From assembly GCA_963702535.1 (NCBI GenBank), contig CAVPDG010000030.1:1-48190 (forward strand): DNA of 48,190 bases. The letters run 5' to 3'. Source of the DNA: CAVPDG01 sp963702535 (GTDB lineage Bacteria > Chloroflexota > Anaerolineae > Anaerolineales > UBA4823). Under the pieces are notes generated by a model. That model did not search any database, had not been told where the DNA came from, and saw nothing but the letters and a program-made list of their open reading frames with translations. The translations under genes were made by a program, and so were the position numbers. Positions 33,361 through 43,325 of this stretch are shown here, piece after piece. Position 1 is the first letter of the stretch; every line of letters begins with the position of its first letter.

Positions 33361-33443
33361 TGCAGGAACTGATGGAACGCCAGACACCCGACCCGCTGTT
33401 AAGGGGTGGGGAGTTTGCCGTTCCCTGAGTTCCAGGAGGAAAC

Positions 33444-34178
33444 ATGGAATCCACTCAGGGAAATCCTGTGGAAGCCGCCTCGGGGCAGGAATCTCCGCAG
33501 GATTTTGCCCGGCGTTTAGAACTGCCATTCACAGATAACCTGCTACTATCCAGGGCGCTGACACACCGCTCATTCATCAATGAGCATCCTGATGCGCTCG
33601 AAGACAATGAGCGCTTGGAGTTCCTCGGCGATGCTGTTCTGGATTTTCTGGTAGGAGCCTGGCTGTACAACCGCTTCCCCGAGATGGCGGAGGGCGAGCT
33701 AACGCGCATGCGTTCAGCGTTGGTGCGCACAGATCAGCTGGCTGAATTCGCCCGGAGCATCGATCTGGGGCTGGCTCTGCGGCTTGGGCGAGGCGAGCTG
33801 GGTGGAGGAGGGCGCGACCGCCAGGCGGTGCTTTGCGCCGGATTCGAGGCTCTCGTTGGAGCGCTCTACTTGAATTCTGGCATTGAACCTGTGCAAGTGT
33901 TTATCGAGCCTTTCTTGCGCCAGGCTGTGGACGAAATCCTGTCATCCAATAAGGATCTTGATCCCAAAAGCCTCCTCCAGGAATTGCTCCAATCCCAGGG
34001 TCATGGTCCACCGGAATACCGGACGGTGGCAGCAAGCGGACCCGACCATGCCAGGATTTTTGAAGTGGAAGTGCTTGTAAACGGTGAAGTCTACGGGCGC
34101 GGTTCTGGACACAGCAAGCAGGCGGCTGCCAAACAAGCTGCCAGCGCAGCACTCGAAAATACCAGGCTGATTCCCTAA
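33444..34178 (+). CDS. rnc: Ribonuclease III
   Basis: Double-strand-specific endonuclease for rRNA and mRNA processing. 244 residues: N-terminal catalytic domain with the signature ERLEFLGDAVLDFLVG carrying the metal-binding acidic residues, QAVLCAGFEALVGALYLNSG with the second acidic residue, then a double-stranded RNA-binding domain (DPKSLLQELLQSQGHGPPEY; GRGSGHSKQAAAKQAASAAL). CCAGGAGGAA lies just before ATG 33444. The order fabF-rnc-smc is widely conserved. Confidence 0.96.
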   Translation: MESTQGNPVEAASGQESPQDFARRLELPFTDNLLLSRALTHRSFINEHPDALEDNERLEFLGDAVLDFLVGAWLYNRFPEMAEGELTRMRSALVRTDQLAEFARSIDLGLALRLGRGELGGGGRDRQAVLCAGFEALVGALYLNSGIEPVQVFIEPFLRQAVDEILSSNKDLDPKSLLQELLQSQGHGPPEYRTVAASGPDHARIFEVEVLVNGEVYGRGSGHSKQAAAKQAASAALENTRLIP

Positions 34179-34201
34179 TTCATTGCACTTGGCCAGGATT
34201 T

Positions 34202-37200
34202 ATGTCATCTCGTCTCAAATCATTGGAATTGCTGGGTTATAAAACGTTCGCCAGCCGGACGCTTTTTGAATTTGCAGGGGCAGTGACCTGTGTTGTTGGT
34301 CCAAACGGCTCAGGAAAGTCTAACATTGCCGACAGCCTGCGTTGGGTGCTTGGGGAGCAATCCTATACCTTGCTGCGAGGGAAGCGCACGGAAGATATGA
34401 TCTTCTCCGGCTCGGAGCAGCGCCCGCGGGCTGGAATGGCTTCTGCTACGGTTGTATTCGATAACAGTGACGGCTGGCTGCCCATCGATTTTGCTGAAGT
34501 GGCCATCACCCGCCGGGCGTATCGGGACGGCGAGAATGAATACCTGGTAAACGGTCAGAGGGTGCGGCTCAAGGATGTCAGTGAGATGCTGGCGCAATCC
34601 GGTCTCGCCGAGCGCACGTATACCATCATCGGGCAGGGCGTGGTGGACGCAGCCTTGGCGCTCAAGCCCGAAGAGCGCCGCCGCCTTTTTGAAGAAGCTG
34701 CTGGCATAGGCTTACACCGCACCCGTCGAGAGGAAGCCCTGCGCAGGCTGGATACAACCCGCCGTAACCTGGATAGAGTCAAGGACATTTTGGCTGAGCT
34801 ACAACCTCGCTTGCGCAGCCTCGAGCGACAAGCTCGTCGCTCACTGGAGTACGATAAGGTTAAGGAAGATCTGCGCGTAATACTCCGCCAGTGGTATGGC
34901 TATCACTGGCATGCTACGCAAAAAGAGCTGGCGTCAGCCAGAGCCCTGGCGCGTACCAAGGAGCGCGAGCTGCAAACCGCGCGCCAGGAGCAAGCGGTCC
35001 TGGCGCAGCAGCTTGATGTCCTGCGCGAGCAGATCCTGGGTCTGCGCACGACGCTGAATGAGCTGCACCGGCAGCAAGCCGGGTTGCATACGCGGCGAGA
35101 AGAATTAAGCCGCCAGTTGGCTGTGGCGGATGAGCGCATACGCTCATCGCAAGAACAAGCGCAGGCTTTGGAAGGGGAGTTCTCGCGTTTAGAGGAAGAT
35201 TTGGCGCTGCAGAAAGAGCGGTTGGAGTCTGCTCGCCTGGCTGTCGGTCAACAGGAAAGTGAAATTGCCGAAGCCCGATCGCAAGCAGAGACTGCTGCAC
35301 GGGGGCTTGAGGCGCGCCAGGTAGAGCGCCGGGCAAAGGAAGCGAGTTTGAAAGCCTTGCGCCAGGCGTTGGCAAGCTTACAGGCGCGCCGTGACACGAT
35401 GCTCACCCGGCAGGAGGAAACCGCCTCCCAATTGGAAGGTCAGCGCAAAGCGTTAAAGTCGAGCCAGCAGGCGCTATCGAGCCTCGAAGCAAACCGAGTG
35501 CAAGCGCAGGAGCGTTACCAGCGCGCTCGCCAGGCGCTCTCCGATGCCGAGACGGCTTCCCGCAAGGCAGAAGCAGATCTGACCGGTCTGCGCAAGCAGA
35601 TCGCGGATGTGGATGCTTCACGCAAGTCGGTTCTGGATGAGCGCGCCACCCTTCAGGCAACGATCGCCCGCCTGCAAACTCAAATCGAGGTGCTTGAACA
35701 GGCAGAAGCGTCTCTGAGCGGTTACGCAGGGGGCGCGCAAGTTTTGCTGAGCGCTGCCCGGCAAAAACGCCTGCCTGGCGCGCGAGGCGCACTCAGCGCT
35801 TATCTGGAGGTCCCTCCGGAGCTGGAGATTGCTGTAGCTGCCGCGCTGGGCGAATACCTGGATGCGCTTGTGCTCGATAAAGGTGCGAGTGATGAGGCCG
35901 CGCTCGATCTGCTTGCCAGCCAGGCGGCGCGCGGGGTGATTCTTCCGCTCGATCGCGCCGCGCCTGGGAAGCGCCTTCACGCTACAGGTGATGGCGTCGT
36001 GGGCGTGGCGGCAGACCTGGTAAAAAGCGGACCTGATCTGACGAGCCTTGTAGATGTGTTGTTGGGGAGTACCCTGATCGTCAATGACCGCGCAGCAGCC
36101 CGGCGTGTGTTAATCGGACAGCAGCCGGGTGTCCGGGCTGTTACTTTGCGCGGCGAGGTGTTCTATGCCAACGGACCTGTGGTCGGGGGCATGGATAGCC
36201 GCCCGGCTTCGTTGAGCCGCCCTCGCCAGAAGAAGGAGCTGGTAGCTTCCCTGGCTCAAGCCGAGGCGCAGGCAGGATCTGCTCAAGCCAAGCTGGCTGA
36301 ATATGACGAGCGCTTGACCACACAGCGGAAAGAGGATGGGCGTCTGGATGCCGCGTTACGCCTCTCTCGCCAACAAGAAGACCAGGCACGGAAAAGCTTC
36401 AATCGCGAGACGGTGGAGCTGGAGCAGATCTCCCAGCGCGTAACCTGGCAAATGGAGCAGGAAAGAAATATTCAGGCAGGGATCGGTCGCATGGAAAATA
36501 CCCTGGCGAGTCTCGCGGCTGACCTGGGAAAGCTGGGAGACGAGATCCTGGTCGCAGAAGATGCCGTGCGCGTTGCAGCAGCCGCGATGGATGATGTCGA
36601 CCTGGATGAGTACCAATCCCGCCAGACATACTGGAACGCCCTTGTCGAAGCGAACCGGCGCTCGCTCACAGACGCCCAAAGGCGCTTGAAGGAGCAGCAG
36701 GAATTATTTGACCGCGCCGCTTCAGCGCTGGCTTCTGCTCGCGCACGCCAACAGGTCTTGCAGGAAAGCCTGGCAAAGGTGGATGCCGACCGGACTGCCT
36801 GGCGACAGGCGGAGGGCGTGGTAAGCGCGCAGATTGTAGCCTTGCGACAGCAGAGCGAGCCTGCGGAACAGGAGCTTGAAGGCGCAGAGAGCCAGCAGAC
36901 CGAACAGCAGGCTATTGAGGCAGCAGCACGCCAGGCGCTTACCCTGGCGGAGCACACACATGCCCAGGCACACCTGGGGCAATCGCGCGCCCAGGAAGCT
37001 CTGGATAACCTCAGGCAGCGGATACAGGATGATTTTGGGTTGGTGGCGTTTGATTATGTGGAGGATATCTCCGGACCTACGCCGTTACCTTTGGATGGAA
37101 TGGTAGAGCAACTGCCTCGCATCACCCAGCTCGCGCCTGAGATTGAAGAGAATCTGAAACAACAACGTGCCTTACTGCGGCGCATTGGTCCGATCAATCC

Positions 37201-37795
37201 TGAGGCGCAGGCTGAATACCGCGAAGTGAAAGAACGCTTTGAGTTCATGACCGCTCAAGTTGCAGACCTGGAACAGGCTGAGACGGATGTCCGCCGGGTT
37301 ATCAGCGAATTGGATGAATTGATGGAGCGTGAGCTGCTGCGCACCTTCGAGGCTGTGTCCGAGGAGTTCAGCCTGCTGTTTACACGCCTGTTTGGGGGTG
37401 GATCCGCGCACTTGAAGCTTACCAATTCTGATGACGTGACCAATACAGGCGTTGATATTGAGGCGCGCCTGCCAGGGCGGCGCGTTCAGGGGCTTTCCCT
37501 GCTTTCCGGAGGCGAGCGCAGCCTGACCGCAGCGGCATTGATCTTTGCGTTGATTAAGATCTCACCCACACCGTTCTGCGTGCTCGATGAGGTCGACGCT
37601 ATGCTGGATGAGGCAAATGTCGGGCGTTTCAGGGACCTTCTGCGTGAGCTGAGCCAAACGACCCAGTTCATCGTTGTCACCCATAACCGCAACACCGTCC
37701 AGGTTGCCGATGTTATCTACGGCATTACGATGGGGCGTGATTCGAGCAGCCAGGTGATCAGCCTGAAGATGGATGAGGTCAGCAAGGTGGTTTAG
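34202..37795 (+). CDS. smc: Chromosome segregation ATPase SMC
   Basis: Chromosome-organising ATPase, 1197 residues, the normal length. Walker A GPNGSGKSNIADSLRWVLGE near the N terminus, long coiled coils, a hinge around residues 500-660 (YAGGAQVLLSAARQK, ARGALSAYLEVPPELEIAVAAALG), then the second coil, the ABC signature LLSGGERSLTAAALIFA and Walker B FCVLDEVDAMLDEANV with the D-loop and switch. CAGGA precedes ATG 34202. It is 23 bases after rnc. The ScpA and ScpB partners are not in the window. Confidence 0.97.
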   Translation: MSSRLKSLELLGYKTFASRTLFEFAGAVTCVVGPNGSGKSNIADSLRWVLGEQSYTLLRGKRTEDMIFSGSEQRPRAGMASATVVFDNSDGWLPIDFAEVAITRRAYRDGENEYLVNGQRVRLKDVSEMLAQSGLAERTYTIIGQGVVDAALALKPEERRRLFEEAAGIGLHRTRREEALRRLDTTRRNLDRVKDILAELQPRLRSLERQARRSLEYDKVKEDLRVILRQWYGYHWHATQKELASARALARTKERELQTARQEQAVLAQQLDVLREQILGLRTTLNELHRQQAGLHTRREELSRQLAVADERIRSSQEQAQALEGEFSRLEEDLALQKERLESARLAVGQQESEIAEARSQAETAARGLEARQVERRAKEASLKALRQALASLQARRDTMLTRQEETASQLEGQRKALKSSQQALSSLEANRVQAQERYQRARQALSDAETASRKAEADLTGLRKQIADVDASRKSVLDERATLQATIARLQTQIEVLEQAEASLSGYAGGAQVLLSAARQKRLPGARGALSAYLEVPPELEIAVAAALGEYLDALVLDKGASDEAALDLLASQAARGVILPLDRAAPGKRLHATGDGVVGVAADLVKSGPDLTSLVDVLLGSTLIVNDRAAARRVLIGQQPGVRAVTLRGEVFYANGPVVGGMDSRPASLSRPRQKKELVASLAQAEAQAGSAQAKLAEYDERLTTQRKEDGRLDAALRLSRQQEDQARKSFNRETVELEQISQRVTWQMEQERNIQAGIGRMENTLASLAADLGKLGDEILVAEDAVRVAAAAMDDVDLDEYQSRQTYWNALVEANRRSLTDAQRRLKEQQELFDRAASALASARARQQVLQESLAKVDADRTAWRQAEGVVSAQIVALRQQSEPAEQELEGAESQQTEQQAIEAAARQALTLAEHTHAQAHLGQSRAQEALDNLRQRIQDDFGLVAFDYVEDISGPTPLPLDGMVEQLPRITQLAPEIEENLKQQRALLRRIGPINPEAQAEYREVKERFEFMTAQVADLEQAETDVRRVISELDELMERELLRTFEAVSEEFSLLFTRLFGGGSAHLKLTNSDDVTNTGVDIEARLPGRRVQGLSLLSGGERSLTAAALIFALIKISPTPFCVLDEVDAMLDEANVGRFRDLLRELSQTTQFIVVTHNRNTVQVADVIYGITMGRDSSSQVISLKMDEVSKVV

Positions 37796-37848
37796 GCTGC
37801 CGGGCTGGCTGTGATGTTCTTGAATAAGGGCGGGAAGTTTAGCTGTTT

Positions 37849-38151
37849 TTATCCGGTGTGTAAGGCGATAACATCTGTTACCGCATCCAGGTTGAGCGGA
37901 CCGTACAAATGCGGGAAAAGATCGTCTCCGCCCAGCAGGTTTTCGTAACGCAGTGGGGCGCGCAAAGATTCGACTGCAACACAGAGCGCGACCAGCCCGT
38001 CCTGACCGGTAAAATAGCGGCGGATTACGCCTTCCATTTGCTTAGCCTCACACAGGTGGATAAAGCCATCCCGGGTGAATGTATCCGGTATATAGGATTC
38101 CTGCTCTCGAGCTCGCTCCCATTCGTCGGATGTTAATATATGGTAGATCAT
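37849..38151 (-). CDS. DUF952 family protein
   Basis: 100 residues beginning MIYHILTSDEWERA, with DGFIHLCEAKQMEGVIRRYF and HLYGPLNLDAVTDV, all typical of DUF952 (glutathione S-transferase-like or ADP-ribosyl-type small fold; function not established). The stop is near the smc end, so the two genes converge. It lies 18 bases after the M23 peptidase stop on the same strand, possibly in its operon. Confidence 0.85.
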   Translation of the reverse strand: MIYHILTSDEWERAREQESYIPDTFTRDGFIHLCEAKQMEGVIRRYFTGQDGLVALCVAVESLRAPLRYENLLGGDDLFPHLYGPLNLDAVTDVIALHTG

Positions 38152-38169
38152 ACCCGCGCCTCCCTTGTC

Positions 38170-39760
38170 TCAGCGCTGGATCACCGACCGGCGTGCACCA
38201 GAAGGATTGGCGCTAACAACCTGGGCGCCTTTGACCAGGTCACCCTGGTAATTGCGCGCACCGACCACAACTTGCCAGCCGCTCAAGATAAAAGGCGCCG
38301 GACTATCGGCGGATAGCCATTCACCGTTGTACTTGCGAGCCAGATGCACATGCTTGCCCGTGGATTTGCCGCGCTCGCAGGAGGGGTGTCCCAGAGGATC
38401 ATCGAGGCGAACAACCGAGCCGTCTTGGATCAGCTCGCTGGTTGCCAGGTGGACATAAACCAGCACCCAGCCCGTCCCTTCATTGCCGTCGCTATCCAGG
38501 TCCAACGCGACCACATTGTGCGCCGCTCTTACAATCACTCCCGGGGCTGATGCCCTCGCCCAGGCTTTAGAAACGGCGCACACTGCCTCACCTGTAACGG
38601 GTGAGAAATCCAGCGCGCCGCGTGGGCTACCCGTGTTCCATGAAGGGTGCGGACCACCGCTAAAACTCCAGCTTTCGCCAGGCGCAAAGGGCAGCTCCAA
38701 TAGCGGTTGGGATAGATCCGCCGGGATGAGAGGACCGAATTCTTCTGCACGCTGCCAGGGATCGCCAAACATCTGTTGGTAGCGCCCCATGAAGTTCTCC
38801 TGACCGTACAAAGCCTCCTGCCAGGGACCCGGTTCATATAGCTTGGCGAACAGGTTCTGAAGACCGGCGCTTCCCGGATTCAACTGCGGGTGGAGGCGAG
38901 CGGTCTTGCCATTGGAGTAGCGTATGGTGAGGTTTGTGCCTTCTCGCCAGCCGTAATAGCCGATATTCAGATGCGTGGCAGCCATTACCAGCTCCTGGTA
39001 GAGACCCTTGCGATCGGGGACGGCAAAGCCCAATGGGTAATCAAGATTTGCGCCTGGATGAGGCTGCCCGTAAACCCACCCCGTTCCGTTTCCAGAAGGA
39101 TCGGTGCGGTATTCGAGGAATGCTAAAAGCAATCGCGGGCTGACTGAGGATTCGCTGGCAACACGTTGAACGATCTCGGCGCCGCTCGCTGGACTGCCAT
39201 CCACGATTTCCTGGTACCGGCTGAGAAAGCCGCCCGCATCATTCACGAACCGCTTGACATCGAAGCCGATAGACGTGGGCGAGTTGAGCGCTTCGCTGTC
39301 TGGCAGTAGAAGGTTGGCGGGCGTCAGGTTGCCCCCCCCGCTCAGAATGTCGGGAATGGTTAGCGCTACACCGCTGGTCAAATAGCCGGTTACCGGCAAT
39401 CCCTGCGCAACCAGGATTTGTTCTATTGGCGTACCGAAGCGTTCCTGGAGAGCTAGCGAGTGTGTCGCCAGGTCGGGTGAGGTATTCGAAATACCCCACA
39501 GAAGGGGCTGGAGCAGCTATTCCGGTGCTTACCGGGCTGCTGCTTTCTGGGGAGGGGGTGATCTCAGCAGCTGGATCAACGGGAGCACCCTCGACCACAG
39601 ACAGAGTCTGGCGGAGAGCTTCCCCTGGCAGGCTGTTGGGCAGGCTGGTTCTCTGGGGGTAATTACAGGCTAACCCTACCAGGATCGGTAGAAGAAAAAC
39701 AAGACCCGATAAAACAAAACGCAAAGGCGCTGGTTTCTCGGGGCGAAACATCCCTGTCAA
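38170..39760 (-). CDS. Lipoprotein M23-family peptidase with LysM-like N-terminal domain, one-base frameshift
   Basis: From ATG 39760: signal peptide with lipobox (LLPILVGLACNYP), a Pro/Ser-rich linker, a LysM-like start (YLTRPGDTLA), then a frame break. Removing one base near 39450 gives GDTLAALQERFGTPIEQILVAQGL, and the span becomes whole codons. A second module (YQEIVDGSPASGAEIVQRVASESSVSPRLLLAFLEYRT) precedes a C-terminal M23 peptidase domain with HPSWNTGSPRGALDFSP and HVHLARKYNGEW. The expected family HxH and H-D residues are present in that order. It would cleave peptidoglycan cross-links outside the membrane. The start overlaps the ppk2 stop as ATGA. Confidence 0.84.
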
Positions 39761-40690
39761 TATACTTCCGGTACGAAGGTCTGGTCGGTAATGGGTGGAC
39801 GAACGTATCCGGTCCGATCCGGCTGGCGGGGAGGCAGCTCCATAGCCGGGGGGGTCAGGTCTTCGTAGGGGACCAAACTCAGCAGATGGTGTATGGTATT
39901 AAGCCTGGAGCGTTTCTTGTCATTCGAATTGACAACCCACCACGGCGATTGCTTGGTGTCTGTGTACTTGAACATCTCATCCTTGGCGCGCGAGTATTCG
40001 ACCCACTTGGTGAGCGAATTCTAGATCCATTGGGCTAAGCTTCCAGCGCTTGGTGGGATCTTCTAACCGGGCTTTGAAGCGCTTCTCCTGCTCCTCGTCG
40101 CTCACTGAGAACCAGTATTTAATCAGGATGATGCCGGAACGGATCAACATGCGCTCAAATTCCGGGCAAGAGCGCAGGAACTCCTGGTATTCTTCTTCAG
40201 TGCAAAAGCCCATCACGCGCTCCACACCAGCGCGGTTGTACCAGCTCCGGTCGAAGAGTACCATCTCGCCTGCCGCGGGCAGGTGCTGCACGTAGCGTTG
40301 AAAATACCATTGTGTCTTCTCGCGCTCGGTAGGCACTGGCAAAGCGACCACGCGGGCATAGCGGGGATTCAAACCTTCCGTGATGCGCTTGATGACGCCG
40401 CCTTTTCCTGCCGCATCACGTCCTTCGAAAATGACAACCACCTTCATACCTTTAAACTTTATCCATTCTTGCAACTTGACCAACTCAACCTGCAGCGCCG
40501 CCAACTCTTTAAGGTAAACGCTGTCACTCAGCTCTTTCTGTGGATGAGCAGAAGAAGGGTCCTGTACCTCCGGAGGCTTTTCGAGTTTCTTGGAGGGTTG
40601 TTCAGGGATTTGGGGTTGTGGAACTGTCTGCGGAGCGGGAATTTCAGCTCCCACCTTGACCTTCTCTTTTTCATCCTTCTTCTTCGACAT
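39757..40690 (-). CDS. ppk2: Polyphosphate kinase 2, one-base frameshift
   Basis: Uses polyphosphate to phosphorylate nucleotides. Start ATG 40690 (AGGAGA upstream). A Lys/Pro/Gln-rich N-terminal tail of about 60 residues precedes Walker A FEGRDAAGKGGVIKRI, the DRSWYNRAGVERVMGFC Walker-B region and LIKYWFSVSDEEQEKRF. The frame ends early because of one extra base in GAATTC at about 40017-40018; without it MDLESLTKWVEYSRAKDEMF continues to a normal end (VNSNDKKRSRLNTIHHLL, VPEVY) and the span is whole codons. The tail is longer than usual. Confidence 0.87.
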
Positions 40691-40926
40691 GCCAATCTCC
40701 TATATAGAGCATCATGGCTATCTTCGGTGATGATTAATCACGTGTATGCGAGACAAGGTGAAATGAGGTCTTGGGTGCGGTTTGGGAGCGACAATTTCAC
40801 TTGTCCCTTGCTCACATTAAATATTATATCTTGATTCGATGGGTTCGGAGAGCGAGGGTGCTGGCGACCTCTTGTCGCGGAGATGAGTTGACGAGTTTGG
40901 AAAAGGCTGCTATCATCTCCAATTGC
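40691..40926. promoter_or_regulatory. Divergent intergenic region between ppk2 and yvcK
   Basis: About 236 bases. A ten-base palindrome TGATTAATCA lies near 40732-40742. AT-rich DNA (TTAAATATTATATCTTGATTCG, around 40817-40838) may hold promoters, but no spacing is convincing. The yvcK start has no obvious Shine-Dalgarno. Confidence 0.35.
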
Positions 40927-42198
40927 ATGGCTGATAAACGGTCTTTATGGAATCACGGCTTTTGGGGAGAGATTAGAAAATCATTACGCTGGCTGGTGCC
41001 CGGTCTTGGCGTTAAGCGCTGGATGATACCGGTCATCATCGGTACGACGCTACTGAGCGTCGGCTTTGCATTTTTTTTATTGGATCTCTACCGTAACGCA
41101 CCAGAAGCCCAATGGTATCTTGACCTGCTATCTACAGCCGCCCTGCGTTTCCTGCCGCGCCCGTTACGGATTGCTATCTTTGGCAGCCTGGGTGTATCGT
41201 TAATCATCATTGGGATTTGGGGAATTAACCGGGCATTGATGGCGCCATTCCGCAGACCGGGGCGGACGGTGGTGGACGCGCTGGCGCACCACCGGAAGCG
41301 AGAGCGGGGAGCGCGGGTGGTTGTTATTGGCGGCGGGAATGGGCTGGCGACATTGCTGAGAGGCTTGAAGGAATACACAAGCAACCTGACTGCAATCGTT
41401 ACCGTGGCAGATGATGGCGGTTCATCGGGTCGCTTGCGCCGCGAAGCTGGAATCCTTCCACCAGGAGATATTCGCAACTGCCTGGCTGCACTATCCAGTA
41501 ATGAAGCCCTGCTGTCCCAACTCTTCCAATATCGCTTTGCAGATGGGTATACCGGCTTGGAAGGTCATTCGTTTGGCAATCTGTTTATCACCGCGCTGGC
41601 GGAGATTACCGGCAGCTTTGAGGAGGCGGTGGCAGAATCCGGGCGGGTGCTGGCTGTGGATGGTCGCGTTTTGCCATCCACTTTGCACGATGTCCGGTTG
41701 GTAGCGGATATTGTCTTACCCCACCTGGTCAATGAGATCAGAATTGAGGGGGAAAGCCAGATACCAGAGGTTGCCGGTCATGTGCGCCGTGTCTGGCTGG
41801 AGCCCAATAACCCCCCGGCTTTTCCTCAGGCTTTGCGGGCTTTGTTGACGGCTGATCTCATTGTTGTGGGTCCAGGAAGCCTCTATACCAGTATTCTCCC
41901 CAACCTGCTTGTCCCAGACATCGCAGAAGCAACCCGGTCCAGCCGGGCGCTCAAGATCTATGTGTGCAATGTTGCCACACAGCCCGGAGAGACCGACGGT
42001 TACACATGCGGGGATCACATCCACGCAATAGAAGAACATATCGGGGGTGGTGTATTCGATCTGATTCTTGCCAACCGGGGATGCCGGGGCAATTTACAAG
42101 CCGGCATCCAGTGGGTGCTGGCGGAGGCTGATATGGATGCCGAGTATGCGGTCCACAGGGCTGATCTGACGGATGAACTTCATCCCTGGCGCCACGAC
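40927..42198 (+). CDS. yvcK: YvcK-type gluconeogenesis/cell-shape factor with N-terminal membrane helices, 3' end lost
   Basis: CofD-like, UDP-sugar-binding protein of the YvcK family, required in Firmicutes for growth on gluconeogenic carbon and for cell shape. Two helices (MIPVIIGTTLLSVGFAFFLLDL; IAIFGSLGVSLIIIGIWGI) precede VVVIGGGNGLATLLRGLKEY, TVADDGGSSGRLRREAGILPPGDIRNCLAALS, EGHSFGNLFITALAEITG, VGPGSLYTSILPNLLV and CNVATQPGETDGYTCGDHI. After LTDELHPWRHD (about 42,198) the frame turns into the antisense of a zinc-ribbon gene, so the C-terminal tail is missing. The apparent stop at 42,519 is not native. ATG 40927 is chosen because it precedes the helices closely. Confidence 0.85.
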
Positions 42199-42205
42199 GA
42201 CCTCC
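42180..42205. other. Chimera junction between two genomes
   Basis: The yvcK coding frame (+) and a zinc-ribbon gene (-) both end here, the GC content rises sharply to the right, and gene families change. The exact base cannot be fixed by eye. Confidence 0.75.
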
Positions 42206-42417
42206 GGCGCCACGTCGCCTCCCTGGCCCATGTAGAGCCCCGCGAGTCCCAGCGCCACCAGGGCCAGGACGGGCGTGGCACGTCCAGCGAGCCCGCCCAT
42301 GCCCGGCGGGCCGGGCGGCGGCGCAGGACGGCGGCGCGCCTCGGTCGTCGCGTTCCCGCACCGATAACAGATCAGCGCCTTCTCGGCGATTTCGGCGCCA
42401 CAGTTGTTGCAGACCAT
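42200..42417 (-). CDS. Zinc-ribbon membrane protein, 3' end lost at the junction
   Basis: Starts MVCNNCGAEIAEKALICYRCGN at ATG 42417: two CxxC knuckles of a treble-clef zinc ribbon, then a Pro/Arg linker and one membrane helix (TPVLALVALGLAGLYMG). The frame then merges with the antisense of yvcK, so the native C-terminal end is missing. Short proteins of this type are common in Acidobacteriota; function unknown. Confidence 0.65.
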
Positions 42418-42551
42418 CGATTCGACGCGCTCCGACGCGCCCGCTCCAGGGACGGCCACCCGGCACGGCGCAGTGGCCCGCGTCCCGGCATGACGCGCCT
42501 GGGCCCGGCAGTTCCCTAGACCGGTATTCAGTTGTATTGGGCACAAACCTC

Positions 42552-42601
42552 GTAGGCCGGCCCTACAGGGCCGGCGCGCCGGGGCTAAAGCCCCGGCCTA
42601 C
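42552..42601. repeat. Cluster of REP-like palindromes (upstream of the rhomboid gene)
   Basis: GTAGGCCGG (42552-42560) is inverted at 42593-42601. Within it lie the perfect palindromes CCGGCCCT..AGGGCCGG (42557-42574) and CCGGGGCTAAAGCCCCGG (42579-42596). Such extragenic palindromes are typical of high-GC Acidobacteriota and Planctomycetota. It could act as a transcription or mRNA-stability element. Confidence 0.75.
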
Positions 42602-42659
42602 ACGTGCTCAACACGAGCGAGAACCGAACTAGTGTAGCAACCGGACTATACTGCGCCAA

Positions 42660-43325
42660 ATGATCCCCATTCGCGACGTCATCCCGTCACGGACGACGCC
42701 CGTCGTCACCGTGACCCTGATCGTCGCCAACGCGCTGGTGTTCCTGTTCCAGCAGTCGCTCGGGGACCGTGAACTGCTGGCGTTCGTGACGACCTGGGGA
42801 CTGGTGCCAGCCGCCTTCAGCTGGCTCGCCGTCCTCACGTCGATGTTCCTCCACGGCGGATGGGCCCATTTCCTGGGCAACATGCTCTACCTGTGGATCT
42901 TCGGTGACAACGTCGAGGACCGGCTGGGCCACGCGCGCTACCTCGGCTTCTACCTGCTGTGCGGCCTGGCCGCCGCCCTGCTGCAGGTGGCCTTCAGCGC
43001 CGGCTCGCGGGTCCCCATGGTGGGCGCGAGCGGGGCCATCGCGGGCGTCCTCGGCGGCTACTTCGTGATGTTCCCGCGGTCGCGCGTGCTCACGCTGATC
43101 CCGATCTTCATCATCGTCCAGTTGGTGGAAGTGCCCGCCATCGTCCTGCTCGGCTTGTGGTTCGCGCTGCAGTTGCTCAGCGGCGTGGACAGCCTCGGGC
43201 AGACGGCAGACGTCGGCGGCGTCGCCTTCTGGGCCCACGCGGGCGGGTTCGTCGTGGGCATGCTTGGAGTCCTGCTGCTTCGCCGGCCCGAACGCCAGCG
43301 CGTCGAGTGGTGGGATCGGGCTTGA
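42660..43325 (+). CDS. Rhomboid-family intramembrane serine protease
   Basis: 221 residues with about six membrane helices. The rhomboid features are complete: HGGWAHFLGNMLYLWIFGDNVEDRLGHARYLGFYLLCG, the catalytic Ser in GASGAIAGVLGGY and the catalytic His in AHAGGFVVGM. It cleaves membrane-protein helices; targets unknown. ATG 42660 is directly at the first helix, and no strong Shine-Dalgarno is seen. It is the only gene in the right-hand segment without an apparent frameshift. Confidence 0.93.
   Translation: MIPIRDVIPSRTTPVVTVTLIVANALVFLFQQSLGDRELLAFVTTWGLVPAAFSWLAVLTSMFLHGGWAHFLGNMLYLWIFGDNVEDRLGHARYLGFYLLCGLAAALLQVAFSAGSRVPMVGASGAIAGVLGGYFVMFPRSRVLTLIPIFIIVQLVEVPAIVLLGLWFALQLLSGVDSLGQTADVGGVAFWAHAGGFVVGMLGVLLLRRPERQRVEWWDRA

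Noticed and set aside
42199..42519. Long C-terminal extension of YvcK
   Set aside because: The residues after HPWRHD are low-complexity Arg/Ala-rich antisense of a zinc-ribbon gene and have no YvcK similarity.
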